From: Haliclystus octoradiatus
Lineage: Eukaryota; Cnidaria; Staurozoa; Stauromedusae; Haliclystidae
Direction: 5' to 3'
Assembly: GCA_916610825.1 (NCBI GenBank)
Contig: OU744453.1
Span: 1,155,001 to 1,219,000 of the forward strand
DNA: 64,000 nt
The position numbers and the translations under genes are program-made. Position 1 is the stretch's first letter, and each line of letters opens with the position of its first letter. The notes beneath the pieces were generated by a model, which had not been told where the DNA came from, ran no database searches, and saw only the letters and a program-made list of their open reading frames with translations. Of this stretch, positions 10,701 through 24,500 are shown one piece after another.

Positions 10701-12528
10701 TTTTTATTAATTCACCACACCTGACATTATTATGACTGTATAATAATACACAGAATTTAATTGAATCTTCATATAAATGGTCATTGAATTAGGCACGTGC
10801 TGTCTAAGGGTACTCCCTTTATAGTTTCTTTGGCATTTTTATTTATGTTTAAAACAACAGCAACTCGATTGGGATGCTGCTTGGCATGTTATAGATCAAA
10901 GTTGTTAAATAATGTCTTATGATATTTTGATTTGTTGTTATCTCATTCGTTTTTTATTTTATTTTTAATCTTACAAATGAACATGTGATTGTGGAAAAGG
11001 ATTTTATTAGTTTGCATCCTCTACGGTAGACTTTTATATACAGAACAGTACAGCAGCAGCATGTCTCAGTAATTATGTTCATTTGATGCTGCATGAAGGG
11101 TCTTTCTGTGCAGATCAAAGCTAAATAAAATTATATACTGTCTTCAATCGCTGTTGTTTACGCTCAATTGAACTATGGTTTCAGAATATGTTTGGTATCA
11201 TTAGGTACGTAAATCGCAACTTTACTTCCAGCATTTGATATCGTATAGTCTTCATTTTGATAATCTCCGGGAATGAAGCTATCTTCTTTGCATTATTGCA
11301 AGCGTATACTGTTCTATATTGATGTGTGCCTACAGTACCTTTAAGTAATTTTTATTTCTCTCCAATGACCAGGCTTAGTCTATGCACTTCAAGACTTTCT
11401 CCCCGTATATTTCTGCTTTCTTTTCAATTATTCAATTAGGCGCAGTAGCCAACATTTCTGCGTTCTTTTTATTATATGCGTGTATCACTAATTTATATAT
11501 ACATTTAATGTCATTCCTCTTTAACTCTACTGATTTATCTAACATAAATTTCAAAGGAAGATGTACTTCTTGGGCAGTGGCATGGACAAATTCGAGGCAA
11601 TGTTATTATACACTGCGAGGTATCATTTGAACAAATTTCTTTTTCAACCATGTCCTTCACAGTAGTTTTTACTTTCTTTGTGTAGCAAATATGTTTGATG
11701 AAAGAGTAGCGGCACATTCCTATGGGTTATAATGTAACCATTTACGCTGCCAACTACTTGAACTAGTTAAGCATAATCAGCAGCAAATCGACCTCTCTTC
11801 AGCGCCACAATAGGCTATAATATGATTTTGTAAGTGAAAACCACAAACAGTCTCGTTTATCAATATGTTGGCCTCCTTCCGTTATTGCTATGGCTACCAT
11901 TATTTTGTGTAATTGAGGAAGGGGAAATTAACGATCAAAATGTAAACACTTTTGCTTGTAATTGTCTATTGTTTTTCTTCGCTATTAAAATAGTCAACTT
12001 GATTTAATTAAGCGTCTACAGACCTCGTCATGTTGCTGTCAGCCTTTCCTTCTGTAATTGATGAAATAAGTCGCGTGCGAAAGATACGAATAATCGCTTT
12101 ACTCTAGTATAGGAAATGTCAAAATCTAGTTATCTGAATGGATTCTTCGCTAGAGACGGATATACTAACGGACAATAAAATCGGACGTTCTGACGTTGAT
12201 TATCGGAAACAGAGTGCGGAAAGATCGTCGGCGTATTCAACTGTTTTTGCACAACGAGATTTTGAAGTAACGGAGGGAAGGGTCGTAATGCCTTTATAAT
12301 TGAAAAAGGGATTAGAAGATAGTTTTTGTCAGCCCGACTAGAGGAGAGAATGTCGGAAAAATGTGATACAGTGATTTGTTTAGTTTTAAACCAATTGTGG
12401 TGAAAGCAGTATTTACAGTACATATACAACCGTTATATATGGATGGATACATGACTATTTCGTCTGTTTTATAAATATTTTATGTTTTGGTTTGAAATAA
12501 CTACAACAAATTGCGTTGAAATATAAAT
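7714..12528. other. Intergenic region between VPS15 and PLEKHG5
   Basis: No convincing exon on either strand; open frames are short, AT-driven and lack recognisable domains. The only clear structure is the tandem duplication at 10418-10692. The right end should hold the PLEKHG5 promoter and 5' UTR, but I see no unambiguous TATA box or initiator. Confidence 0.6.
10418..10692. repeat. Two-copy tandem duplication, 139 + 135 bp
   Basis: CCAAAGATAATCGGCACTCT starts both copies (10418 and 10557), and both run to CTCAACCGTCATA. The second copy lacks 4 bases (AGAA in GATAAAGAATATT) and otherwise looks identical, so the event is recent. It contains the short palindromic run ATCATGTTGTCGATCAT. Confidence 0.9.
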
Positions 12529-15500
12529 ATGGTATTTTCACGACGAAGACAAAGTGCTGTTAATGCGTATTCACAACATTTACGAGCTGAGGAATTTAGA
12601 ATAAGAAAGGCGTTATGTAGAAGAAATAAAAGGTATGCAGGTCTTCTGAACTCAATCAGATATTTAAATTTTGAAATCAGTCATATACAGCAATGAAGTT
12701 GGGATGGTATAGTAAATAGGTTTTGATCTTCGTTGATACAGTATTGATTATTGTAGTGTTCAAAACTGTGTTATTACACATCCTTATAATTATTCTATTT
12801 AATTACCAGCTATTTGGGATTTTCACGTTACTGTAGTTAATGATCTATATATATTTATTATATTTTCTTATAATAAGTGATTATCTTCATATTAATTTGA
12901 ATTTATTGGTATGGTATATTTTATTTAGTTTTTGAAATAAAAATTAAGTTTGTTGCTTGATTTACAACTTCCTTAAATTGTCGCAACAGTTACTAAAAGA
13001 TAGCATATTTTCACATTCATTAATTCGATAACAGTAGTTATCAATATTTCAAATGTCTGAAATAGTTTTATGTCAATTTATAACCTCTTGTTTATTTTAC
13101 ATATATAATATAGTTAATTGTTTGCCTACATTTCATTGTACGCAATATGCAGGATGTAGTCTTGTACAATTTGTAAATAAACAAAACCAAAAATTCTATA
13201 AAAAAGATGACACGTTTTCGAAACTTTGCCTGTTTTAATTCAAAATATTTTACAGTATTATTTCCTGATTTTCTTTAATATTATCGTTGTAGTAACAAAG
13301 GCACGAGACAAGTATATTACCAGAAAATCACTTTCCAAAACAATGGCCACTTAGTTATAATATAATGATACATTTTTTAAACAAATTCGTTTGTATTTAG
13401 AAATTAATATAAATCCTCCAAAAACAACGAAGACATTTTTCTATAAAATTTGTTTATAATCTGTTTGCTTCTTATCACAGTTTTGCAGAAATTTTGATAG
13501 TACGAAAATCATACGAAATTTATGAAACTTTCAGTACTAGTTTACCTTTTGTTTGGTTGCTTATAATAAAAGCGTGCAATCTTGAAAATGGAAATGGGAC
13601 ACAAACAGACTGGAACTTTACATTTTTGTATGTTTTCTTTGTAGTGTTAGCGCACCGTCAACCTCAATGCCAAATATTTCTACAGTTGGAAATTTAGATT
13701 TTGGCATCAAAAGGAGGCAAGCACAGCAAAGTGAGTTATAGGAATACATACGTAAACTGTTTATGTTGATATCATTATTCGGGGGCTTTGGAAATTCAAG
13801 ATTTCGTAGAGATATTTTCCATTAGATGCAATTAATTTCCCCCAGGAACTTTTTCTGCAGTTTTTCATATTGTCCAAAGTCTTAATTGGACCAACAAGAT
13901 AAAATCTGTGTCTGTGATGGGACAGGGGTAACGGATATGCCTCCACAGATGACTTAACATTCATTTTAGTCGCAGGTACCATTTACAGTGCCTTATATAT
14001 AAAATGAGAGTCAAAAATGAAACATTCTTATAGATTTCCGCAACATCAAGTTTCACACCAGAAGGTGATCATCAGGCGATTTATTTCAACTTCAGTGCCT
14101 TATATATAAAGTATGTTGAGTTCTTAATTTCGTGACAAATTTGTTGAAGTTTGAAAGTGAGCTGTCAGTCAAGTCTATTCGTTAATGTTACCAAATCAAA
14201 TCGTAATTTATCTTATGTAATGCACGATTAGGCAGCATTCTTGCAATTGTTACTTTGATGTTAATGAATGTAATTACAGATAGTTGGCATTTAAAAATGA
14301 TGTGTTTGAATAACAAGATAAAACTGTCCTTGATAGTAATCCTTATTTCACTAATGTCGTGTTAAATGACTTAATTAAAATGATTGATAAAGATGCATTG
14401 CGGCTTCTTTTAAGAACGATTTATTTCTGTATCAGTTTTCCTAATTCAATCATATAAATGTACTCAAAAATCTACAAGACTTTTTTATTTTAGAAGATAT
14501 ATAAATTTTAGGTATTCTATACTTTTTATCTTTGCGTTGGGTATGTTCCAAGTGTTTTGGGGTTGAAAGATCTTCCGAGAGTATAAACCGGATCGTTTTG
14601 AATCCGTTCAAGGTTTTCATTCCCGTAACGGAAATTACCACCCGGAGTCAGATATGCATAAAACTCTATGCAATAGTATTTACTTATAGTGTTATATGAT
14701 ATATGGTGAATGAATTTAGCTTTTCGTTCTTCATGATAGCCATAATATGATACTACCGGCCTTATTAGATTTTGAATTCAATGGTGACACACATTTATGA
14801 CGAGTACTTGACCTGCCACGTGTTGATACATTGAGTTAGTGGATAGGTCACAGCGTGGTATTTGTATGAGACGTTTCATCTCAATGCTTTGTACTAAATA
14901 ACTTGATATAAATTGTTGACCCATCCATAGATAACTGCATTGAAAACGTTGGTGCATGTGTATAGATCGTGCAGGAATTAATAACAACAGATGTTGCCAG
15001 TTTGTATTAGCTGCCATCCATATATCTGACACCAAAGCAACAGTATATATATATTGAGAAGTTGAGAGCGGCTATTGCGAATTATAATTTAAAATGTTTC
15101 ATCAAAGTCACATTATTATTACTGGCCGCTATATCTAGAGAGAACGTAATAACGAAACGCCATAGCACACATTATTAATACCTTGAAGAGAATGTCATTT
15201 TGAGTATTTTTCAAACCCATAAGAGAAATTGATGTAAAATCCACCCTCCTTTTCTTTTGCTTTTTGAATTGCGACCAGCTAGTGCGTAACAGAAGAATCC
15301 TGTGTCAATTTTCAAAATTCAAATTTAAGTTGTACAGTCGAACTCGGTTAATATCCCCTCTTTTAATATACCATCTTGCTCAAAATATCCCCATATAAAA
15401 CTGAATTCTATTTTCCATTCTCCATACAAATTCTCATAATCCTACCTCGCTTAATATCCCACCTCGCTTAATGTCAAGCTTTTCATCTGTACCAGAGGGG

Positions 15501-18500
15501 GGATATTAAGCAAGTTCGACTGTACCAATCTCAAGAGAACTTTCCTTAATAAGACAATTGACGTATAACAACTGTGTATATACGAGCGTAGAGAAAGTGT
15601 GCGACAATTCTGAAGGGTCACACTTGAAAGTAACTGCATTTAAAATAATTGAGCCTTGAAGTTCCTTTTATTGGACTTAAGATTTGGGATAAAATTCAAC
15701 AGCATCAGTGAATTTCATCGAAGAAAGAAAAACCTCCGAAACATTTTTATTGTTATTTGATGATTCAGGAATTCGTAGAATTTGGGTGGGCCCGCTACTT
15801 TACCACTTCCCATTGTTTTTATTTGGTGTCAAAGGTTGTTGAAATAGGGTAGGTTTTAGCTATGTTAATCGGGACTGAGCTGAACAGAGAGGCATAGAGA
15901 CTGCTAAATATAATTGCACTGTAACGTATCATTAACTTGCGTAGTATATAATCGTATATAAAGTCATGAAAGTAATTGTTATAAATTTAACCTACAAATT
16001 TGACCTGTAAATTGACCATAATTGCAGTGACGGACTGAAGTGAGCAGAGTGGACGGATAATCTTGAATCACATGAAAAAATTCTTATAATCGAAGATACT
16101 GTATCTTCAGAGACAGGATTATTTAGTTAGGATTTGAAATATTTGCAACCTTTCAACTGGTTATATTTCTATCACCTTTTATGGTTCCATCATTTCTTTC
16201 TATTGTCTTCTATATTCTCAAGAAGAAGCAACCCTCGCGTTTTATTTGAGCTAGCAATTTGCTTGCTTTCTGTTGCTAAGCAATGAAACTCTGAGAGACA
16301 AAACCACGTTGAATGTTTATTATGCTTTTGTATTCCAAGTAGCTCGCCAACGTTACAGCATCAAAATGGTATAAGCTCATGTTATTTGAAATTAAAGGAG
16401 AAATGAAGAGTTTTAGCAATGATATTTCTCATTATTTCTTGAAGGGCTAACATTTAATTTACTCTGTAAGTTTATCCTTGAAAAGCAGACTGAAAGCCTA
16501 GTCAAGCCTAACCTATTGTTTATATTCTATTGTAATTTAAACCAATCACCATTAAGATGCTGAATAACAATACGAGACTATTGTAATGCGAATTTCAATG
16601 TTTCAATCAAACAGACCTGAAATGGCTTCGTCCAGAAAGAAAATACTCTGTACTTTGTAGATACGAAATAATAATAATTATAACGTCGTTATAATTACAC
16701 TAACCTTTATAGTTAGATACAAAAAAATAAAGCTGACATTGAAACATTGAATTATATGATAATTTCTGATGCCTGCTGAGTTAAAGGAGAGTTACCGCAA
16801 GCTTGAAATTTGTAGCGTCTGTTTGAAAACTTTGTTTTAAACAAAATATATTATTTTTGTGATATGGATTTTGACGTGCTTGGTGACTATCGAAAAGTAA
16901 ATTAAATGAAATTAGATTTACTTGGACGAGATGGAGATTTAATTGTATAATGTTTATTAGAACGAAGAATTATTTTATTAGTTTAAAAATCTTTTAAAAC
17001 TAAACTTAGAATCATGATGAAAGACAAAAATGGTGAGCAAATAATTATGTTTTATCTTTTTTATTTTCTCAGTTGTATTCTTTTTTTTCAGCTGCATGAT
17101 ATAAACTTTGTATACATTCAATCTGTATTATTTATTTCTGTTTATAAATGTCGTATTTTCAATCTAACTTTGCGAATTGATCAACCTTTTATTTTCGAGT
17201 TTACAACCATATTTTGTCGTTCCTTTATTATTGATATCTATCTTTTTGTTTTGTAACATTGCCCAAGTCCATAACATGATATTGCCAACGTTGACTTCTT
17301 GTGTTGAAGATATTTGTACTGTACAAATTGACGTTGCTTTTCACACGTGTCTAGACGAGCTGTTGATATTAGTTGTATTTATAGTATATGAGTTACTCTA
17401 TGTAGGATAGCGTCTTCAAAGTTGTGGATAATTTGCAGCCGGTATTTTGTAACAATGAAATTTGAACATAGACTCAAAATACAGAATTAATACAACAAAT
17501 CATATAGCAAAACAAATTTCTGATTAACGTGATTCAAATAATATGTATATATTTTTTTATTAAACATCGATATATGTATTTTTACATTTATTAGTTGAAA
17601 ATAAAAATGCTTGCTCAGGTAATCACTAAAGGAACTCCTATATTTGACTTGAGTTCCTCCATATAGTTCCTTTCTAATCTTGCTCGAATAAAAATATTAC
17701 TTCACTGACTTTAAAACAATAGATGAACAAGTTTTTGTATAATATTATTGTTGTCTCGAGACATCAGCTATTATTTCACTTTGGTTTATAGCAGTTGATA
17801 TTTGTCGATCGTTTTAAAATTAATACTAGATGTAGTTTCTACATTGACAGTTTGTATCTATTTTATTTTGAAAGCAAGATTAAAGTGAAAATAATATACT
17901 GACGTGTATATCATTTTATTTTCAAACAACTCTTCCATGTTTCAATATGCTTTATTCTGTTTTATAATCATTATTATCTAATATGGATATATAAACTTTT
18001 TAGTAATCTATTTTTCGTAACATGGACAAACGTTATTTGCCCTCTAGAGCATATCTCTCAAAACTTTTACAAACGTCAACAAAAAATATACCATCTGTTT
18101 TGAACCTTTCAAATGATCTTCAACCCAACTAAAAATAGATAATAAATTATCAATTTTAATCCCAAGTCTTGTACGTATTGCTCATTATTGCTTTGATGAA
18201 ATAGGTCGATGTACTGAAATTAATGTATTTTAATAAAATTGTCAACATGATAATAAATAACTTTGTTTATAAATTATCGTTCTTATGTTTCAGCAGCGCT
18301 TATGCATTTTCAAATAAATTTCACTTGTTTTTGCTTACAAACTTAAACGTTATATGTCTTATATACAAGGTGGAATATACCGCGTAGATCGGTCCTTTTT
18401 CTTTATGACTTTTTATTCTATACTTTTGAAGTTTGTAGACATTTATGGTTGTGTATCAAGTTATAAAAAAGTGAATGATTTGTTAATTATATACATCCAG

Positions 18501-21500
18501 ATATATTATATATGTCACTCACCTCTATGTAAGCAAATTATAAAAGTTATGATTTACAACTTTTCTGATTAATTCGCATTTCAAAATGTTAGGGGTCACC
18601 CCTTATGGGGCCTAGATGCAATATGATTGTTTGTTTTGGGACAGTTCAGGGGGACAGTACTGTATAAATTAATTTACATTTATTCTTGGATTAGGAAATA
18701 CTTTCTTGTTTCTAATGCTTTTTATTCATGTTGTAACGTAGAACATATAGAACTAGTCTTTTAAAATCTGGTTTTCTAAATGAGTAATAATCTTTGTTAT
18801 TATGTTGATGATAAATTGATAGTGAGAATTGAAAGCTTACAAAATGGGCCAATAATTGTGATAGAATAGGACAAGAAGTTTTATGTTTGCAATTGGGAAA
18901 CTTGGGAAGTCTGTCACGATGATTTGGTATTATACTGTGGTTTGTTGAATACTAATTGGCCAGCCACGATTCCCTGGAAATTTCTAATCTCAAATGATTC
19001 CAGATTGACATTTGGATTTCATTGTTTATCTGTGAACCATTCTGATATGCAGTGGTAAACATCCGAATTGTTTTCAAATTCCTATTAATTCTTATCCCAA
19101 GTACTGTAAATCTAATTATCTATATACGTGAAATTAAAATGTGATTTAACAAACTGATACAATTATCTCACGAGAGTTGAAACACATTCATGCAAAACTA
19201 TCGATATATTTAATGCCATCTAATTTCTAAAATGTTATCCTAAATCTATAATCTGATCCTTTGAACAGATCTATGTTATATTATACATGTAAAATGAGTA
19301 TTATCTGTATCCGGATAGTATTAACGGATTATATGATTTTGTGCTTTATTTAATTGTCCATGGTATATGAATTAATATGGAGAATTAATACACGTGTTTT
19401 ATGTAACACATATATCGTTTTTTCGATGGTCAATAACATATAGTTATTTTCGATGCATGAAAGATTAGTTCCGATTTGCTAATTCCTTCATCCATCAGTT
19501 ACAAAATAACCGAATTTATTCTAAACATTTTGCTACTGTATGTTATTGTGTTAGTTTTGCTACTGTATTGTGTTTAAAAATGTTCACTATGGTGTTGAAA
19601 TCTCTCATTTATGAATATGAGATAGAGTCTGAATCGCTTTTTGCCTTTTATTTTGAGAACGAGGAATTAATAGTTCAAGATAGCTGTACTCTATTTATAA
19701 ATTTGAATGTATGTTTAACAACGACTTCACTAATTCTAACACTGAAGATTCATACAATTCGTTATATTCCGGAATGTTGACAACTTATTATTTCACCTAT
19801 CTAGAAGTAAATTGTGTTCATTATTTGATAAATGTTTTATTTGTTTCTTAGATGATGTTCATAAATTTTGCCAAGGAAAGAAATGTTCTGAATCAAAGGA
19901 ACACACCTTAGCTGTCAAGGTAACCAAATAATATGATTTTATGTTGTTGCTATATTTTCCAACATGCATTTGGTAATTATAAATTCATTTGATAATTATA
20001 GCAATTTGTGTAGGTCAAGTACTCTAGTGAAAATAATTTAGTTACAAACAGACAATACTATTAATATTGAGATAGTAATTTTCAATATTTATAAGAATCT
20101 CTTTTGATTAATTCACAATTCATGCTAACTAATTGTCAGCAATAATACAGTTAATAAGATGCACAATTTGATGTGAATTTAAAATCGAAGCCAGGCTGTC
20201 ATCTTTTGAATAATTCTCTCCTACGTAGATTAATTGTGATGGATCCGCTTTGATAGTGAGGGCCAGAGTGTCACGAATCTTCCAGGAACTATATTGTTAA
20301 ATCGAAGACCTTCTGGGATTAATGCTTTATAATTCTGAAGAAATGTCATCAAAATGCCTAAAATTTGACTTACTTGGAGGTATGATGGCATAGATGAAGA
20401 TAGTATGAAATCAAAAAATCATTTTCAATTAGAAAATTTATAACAATTGAAAACCTTCTGTATTTGTGCTGCCCTCCTTTGAACCAGGATATTGAGGAAG
20501 TATATGGCATCCCCATCGAAGTTCAACTCCATTGGGAGGTTTTTTGTCCTTGAAAGGGGGATCATAATCCCCTTATTTACAGTCTATATATATTGTTGAC
20601 TGTTTTGTTTTCAATTTTATAGATTTGTCATCATTCAGACTGTCAAGATCGAAACAAGATGGCGCCATTACTATTATGTTCTGAATGCGATCAGATGACC
20701 CACTCTGGCAATTCTAATTCACATTTAAGATTTGATATTCCTGCCAGATTATTTAAACGGACACCTTCTGTCAAATCACAGAATTCGGATTCAGGAACAG
20801 AGGAAGATGGCGATAACAGATTGTGAGTTTTATCAATTGTTTAGCATTATCAACCAATTGAGTTACTCTTATCATTACACAATTAAAATCATATAAAGAG
20901 GATGTTCTTTGAGTGGCAACTTCTCATTAGGGGTGATGGCAATTTAAATATTCGACGTTTACGGCAGAGTTATTTAATGCAAGTACAGTACCGTATAAAG
21001 GCATGTCAATTAATTAAAAATGAAAACATTGAATTAAAATTCCACAGAAAGTTACATTATTAAAGTTCATTTTTGAACCATGCATGAGTAATTTAAAAAT
21101 GTTTTTTCCTACAATTATCATCACTTCTGAAATTCTAACCCTAAAATTTCGATAGAGTCTTGTATAAGGTAGCCTTTAAATATGACACGTTTCCGTATGG
21201 CCTATTTATAAAAGTTGGTTAGAGGTCCGTGTAAAGATTTGTATCCTTACATTCGTTCCTTAACAATCGAGGCGAAGATCGGCATATGGGGAAATCGAAA
21301 GTGAATATTTGTTAATACGAATAGTCATTGAAACAAGATAAGCCTTTACTTTATAATCTATGAATGATCGCTCCCCTGATCGCTTTATGAGTAATACATT
21401 CTTAAATAAACAACGTTTTTTCAGTTTGTGTAAATACCTTTTTTTGTAGAAAAATCTATAGTCTTAAAATGTTCGACGTAACATCAGTAGGCCTAGTAGT

Positions 21501-24500
21501 CCGTGAACATATTATTTGAACTTTTAAAATAGCTTATCAATGTTGGTAGAGTGATCTACAGGAGTAAACTTTGTTGTTCACGGATATCTATAAAATATAT
21601 ATGTTCAGCTATCTACTATACCTTATGACCTTCTTATAAAGATAATAGATATTTAGAGTTGATATATATATATTTGTAGGTAAAGTGCACTACGTATGTC
21701 AGGGATTGCGATCATTTGTTACAAAACAAATTGTTTGAACAAATTTAGGACTTGTTGATGTTGATAAATTTTTGTTCAAAAGGTTTAGCACGTGGTGCAG
21801 GTTGATGAAAGTAATTTTGAATGTCTTAATAAAATCTGTCTTATTTAATGACTTAATCGCAATTAATTAACGTTGTTTTTAATTATAATTTTAATTTAGT
21901 GATAAAAAGAATCGTGGTTATGCATCTGCTAGACGATTTTTTAATATGTCATCAACAGCGAAAAAGAAAGTCAAAAGATTACCGAATGAGGTATAAATAT
22001 ATATAGATCGCAAACTACAATATTTGGAATAATTATATGCAAACCGTTTTTAAGAGTGTGCTCGATACAGCTAAGTGAGCATGTATAAATAAAAGAAAGA
22101 TTAGTTAAGTTTCACCGTGACTCTGAGTTTCTCGCTTATGCTCCTTTTCGACGAAGTTTATTCTAATCGATACCCAAATTGATTAAAATAATTCCAAACT
22201 GAGGAGGGCATAAGCGCGAAACTCAGAGTCATGATAAAACGTGGCACATATTTGTTTCATTAATATCACATATACTATATATCTAATAACAGTATGATCT
22301 GTTTGATTTTAATTTCATTACAACATGGGTTAGACTTAATAAATTAATTGTTTCTCTCGTACTGGGTATAAGCCGATGTGTGGTTATATAGGAAAGTTCT
22401 ACAGTATGATTATTAACATTTATTTTAAAAAAGTTCCCATGCTTTCTACGAATATCTGATGGGTCAATTACTTTTTCTCAAAGTTTAGCAAAGCACGCAA
22501 TTCTGAAGGATTGAACTGACATTTTATTTTATATAGTTGCTTTAACAAAGTATTGATTAAATAAGAGGATCGTTATCTGAACGTATGTAATATAGATCTC
22601 AGCTACAATTGCAAGTTTACGTTGTCAATTGCATGCCATGATTGCGGTAGATGCTCTATAACTAATGATGATTTTCCTTCCTCCACATTGCGATTACATT
22701 ATAACTTCACATGGAGTTCCAAACCACCAAACTTTCACATATTACGTAACGTTTGATCTTTCTAGTTCCAGGTCCCTACGAAGGAAATGATTACAATCAG
22801 ATTCTATGATTCTGCGACGGATGAATACGAATCCGAATCCATTCCTGCTGTTAAAGGAATTTCATTAAAGTACGTTATGACATATTATATAATTCTTAGT
22901 TTGTTGCAATGTTCATATTATGTGTTCATGGATGTGCTCGATTTAGACCGCCAATGGAGTGTCATGACCGTTATTCACAGGTGTCCGTAATATCCAGGTA
23001 TGATGGAGTATTTCGTAGAAGCTAACTTCCTTGTTCGCGCATTGTATGTCTCATCTCAAGCGAATGATTTGATCTGAAGATTATATTGTTATGCATTGCA
23101 GATATGCCATCTTTCATTTTCTCTTTTTGTTTGTTTAATCTATTTCAGTTATATGTGTCTATATACAGTCAAACCTGTTATAACGGTCACCTCTATAAGG
23201 CGGCCACCTGTCTATAGTGGTCAATTTATCTACCTCTCGTAGCTGGCTGTTATATACAGGTTTAACTGTACTACTCATGTTAATTATATATGCTCCATCG
23301 TTATGACCGTCAAATTGTTGTTTTCCGTAGGGAATCGGTGGAAGCAATGTTCGATGCACGTGATTTGAGCTTTGATACGCATTCGATTTTCTTAGAAGCA
23401 TCCCACACGCCTTTACCTCTAGCTTTCGAAACATTTCCACTCGGTGGCAATCAACTGCATGTCAGAGGTAATCATTATTTTACATATTTGCATAATTATC
23501 TACATGCTATCCTCTGCCAGACAACGGTGATATCTGTAAATGATTGTCTTTCCTGGGAACGTCCGATCGTTTTCTAGTCTTTTGATCAAATCCCTCTATA
23601 CGTCCCATGTGCCATTTAATTAATCTGTCGCTATCATTTATATATAGACACGTGTGTTAATAATACAAAGCCCTCTTTAATATGGCTAAATAGTAGATAT
23701 ATATATATACCATTTATAATTATCATATATTTATAAAGATATTTGAAAGATTATCTGATATATAGAGTATATATGTACCATTTTAACAGACATGAACGTT
23801 GCTATGGTAGAATGGTGTCGTCTGACAAAATCAGATATCATACTGCAAAACATAGTTTAGTTTTGCTATGTTGATTTATTTCTGTTCTGTTTCACACGAC
23901 AACCCATGATGGTTTTTGTTATGATAATATCGGAACTGTGTAATACTACAACCAACTGAAAGAAGTACATAACTTATTGAATGATATGTGCATTGTCTGT
24001 CTGTACATGACCTATCCACCTCTGCTTAGTATTTTCTTCTATCGATAAAACTGTGTGGCAACCGCGAAAAATGTTGAAATTGGAAAGTTCATCCTGGGGG
24101 GTACTTGGATATCTTTTAGACGGGGGTGGGCCATTTTTAAAAATTGAGGAAACCCCAAAACTTTCACGGCAAGTGAGGACGGAGACCCAAAGATTTCATG
24201 TTTTTACGAGTAAAACAAAGGAAAAGTTCTAAAAATTTCGAAAATCTCTAAATTGACACCCTAAAATTTCACAAGAATTTGGAAAAAGGCACCCCTTAAA
24301 AATGGCACGTCCCCGTATAGCCAATGTATGGAAGTCCCCCCGGGAAGTACATTCTATAAAACACGTCTGCTTGGTTATTCTGTTAACACAAATTTAAAAG
24401 TACGAGATATTGTAAATTTTTAATCGTCTAACTCAAACAATTGTTTATGTGACCGATCCATGTAGTCATATAGGCTGTCATGTGATTTGGTTAACAAAAT

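Larger units (their letters stand above)
13731..19851. other. 6.1-kb second intron of PLEKHG5
   Basis: Very AT-rich. It holds a hammerhead motif between direct repeats (13986-14110) and a Tigger-like MITE (15335-15522). Nothing else is recognisable; open frames have no domain and are taken as chance. Confidence 0.6.
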
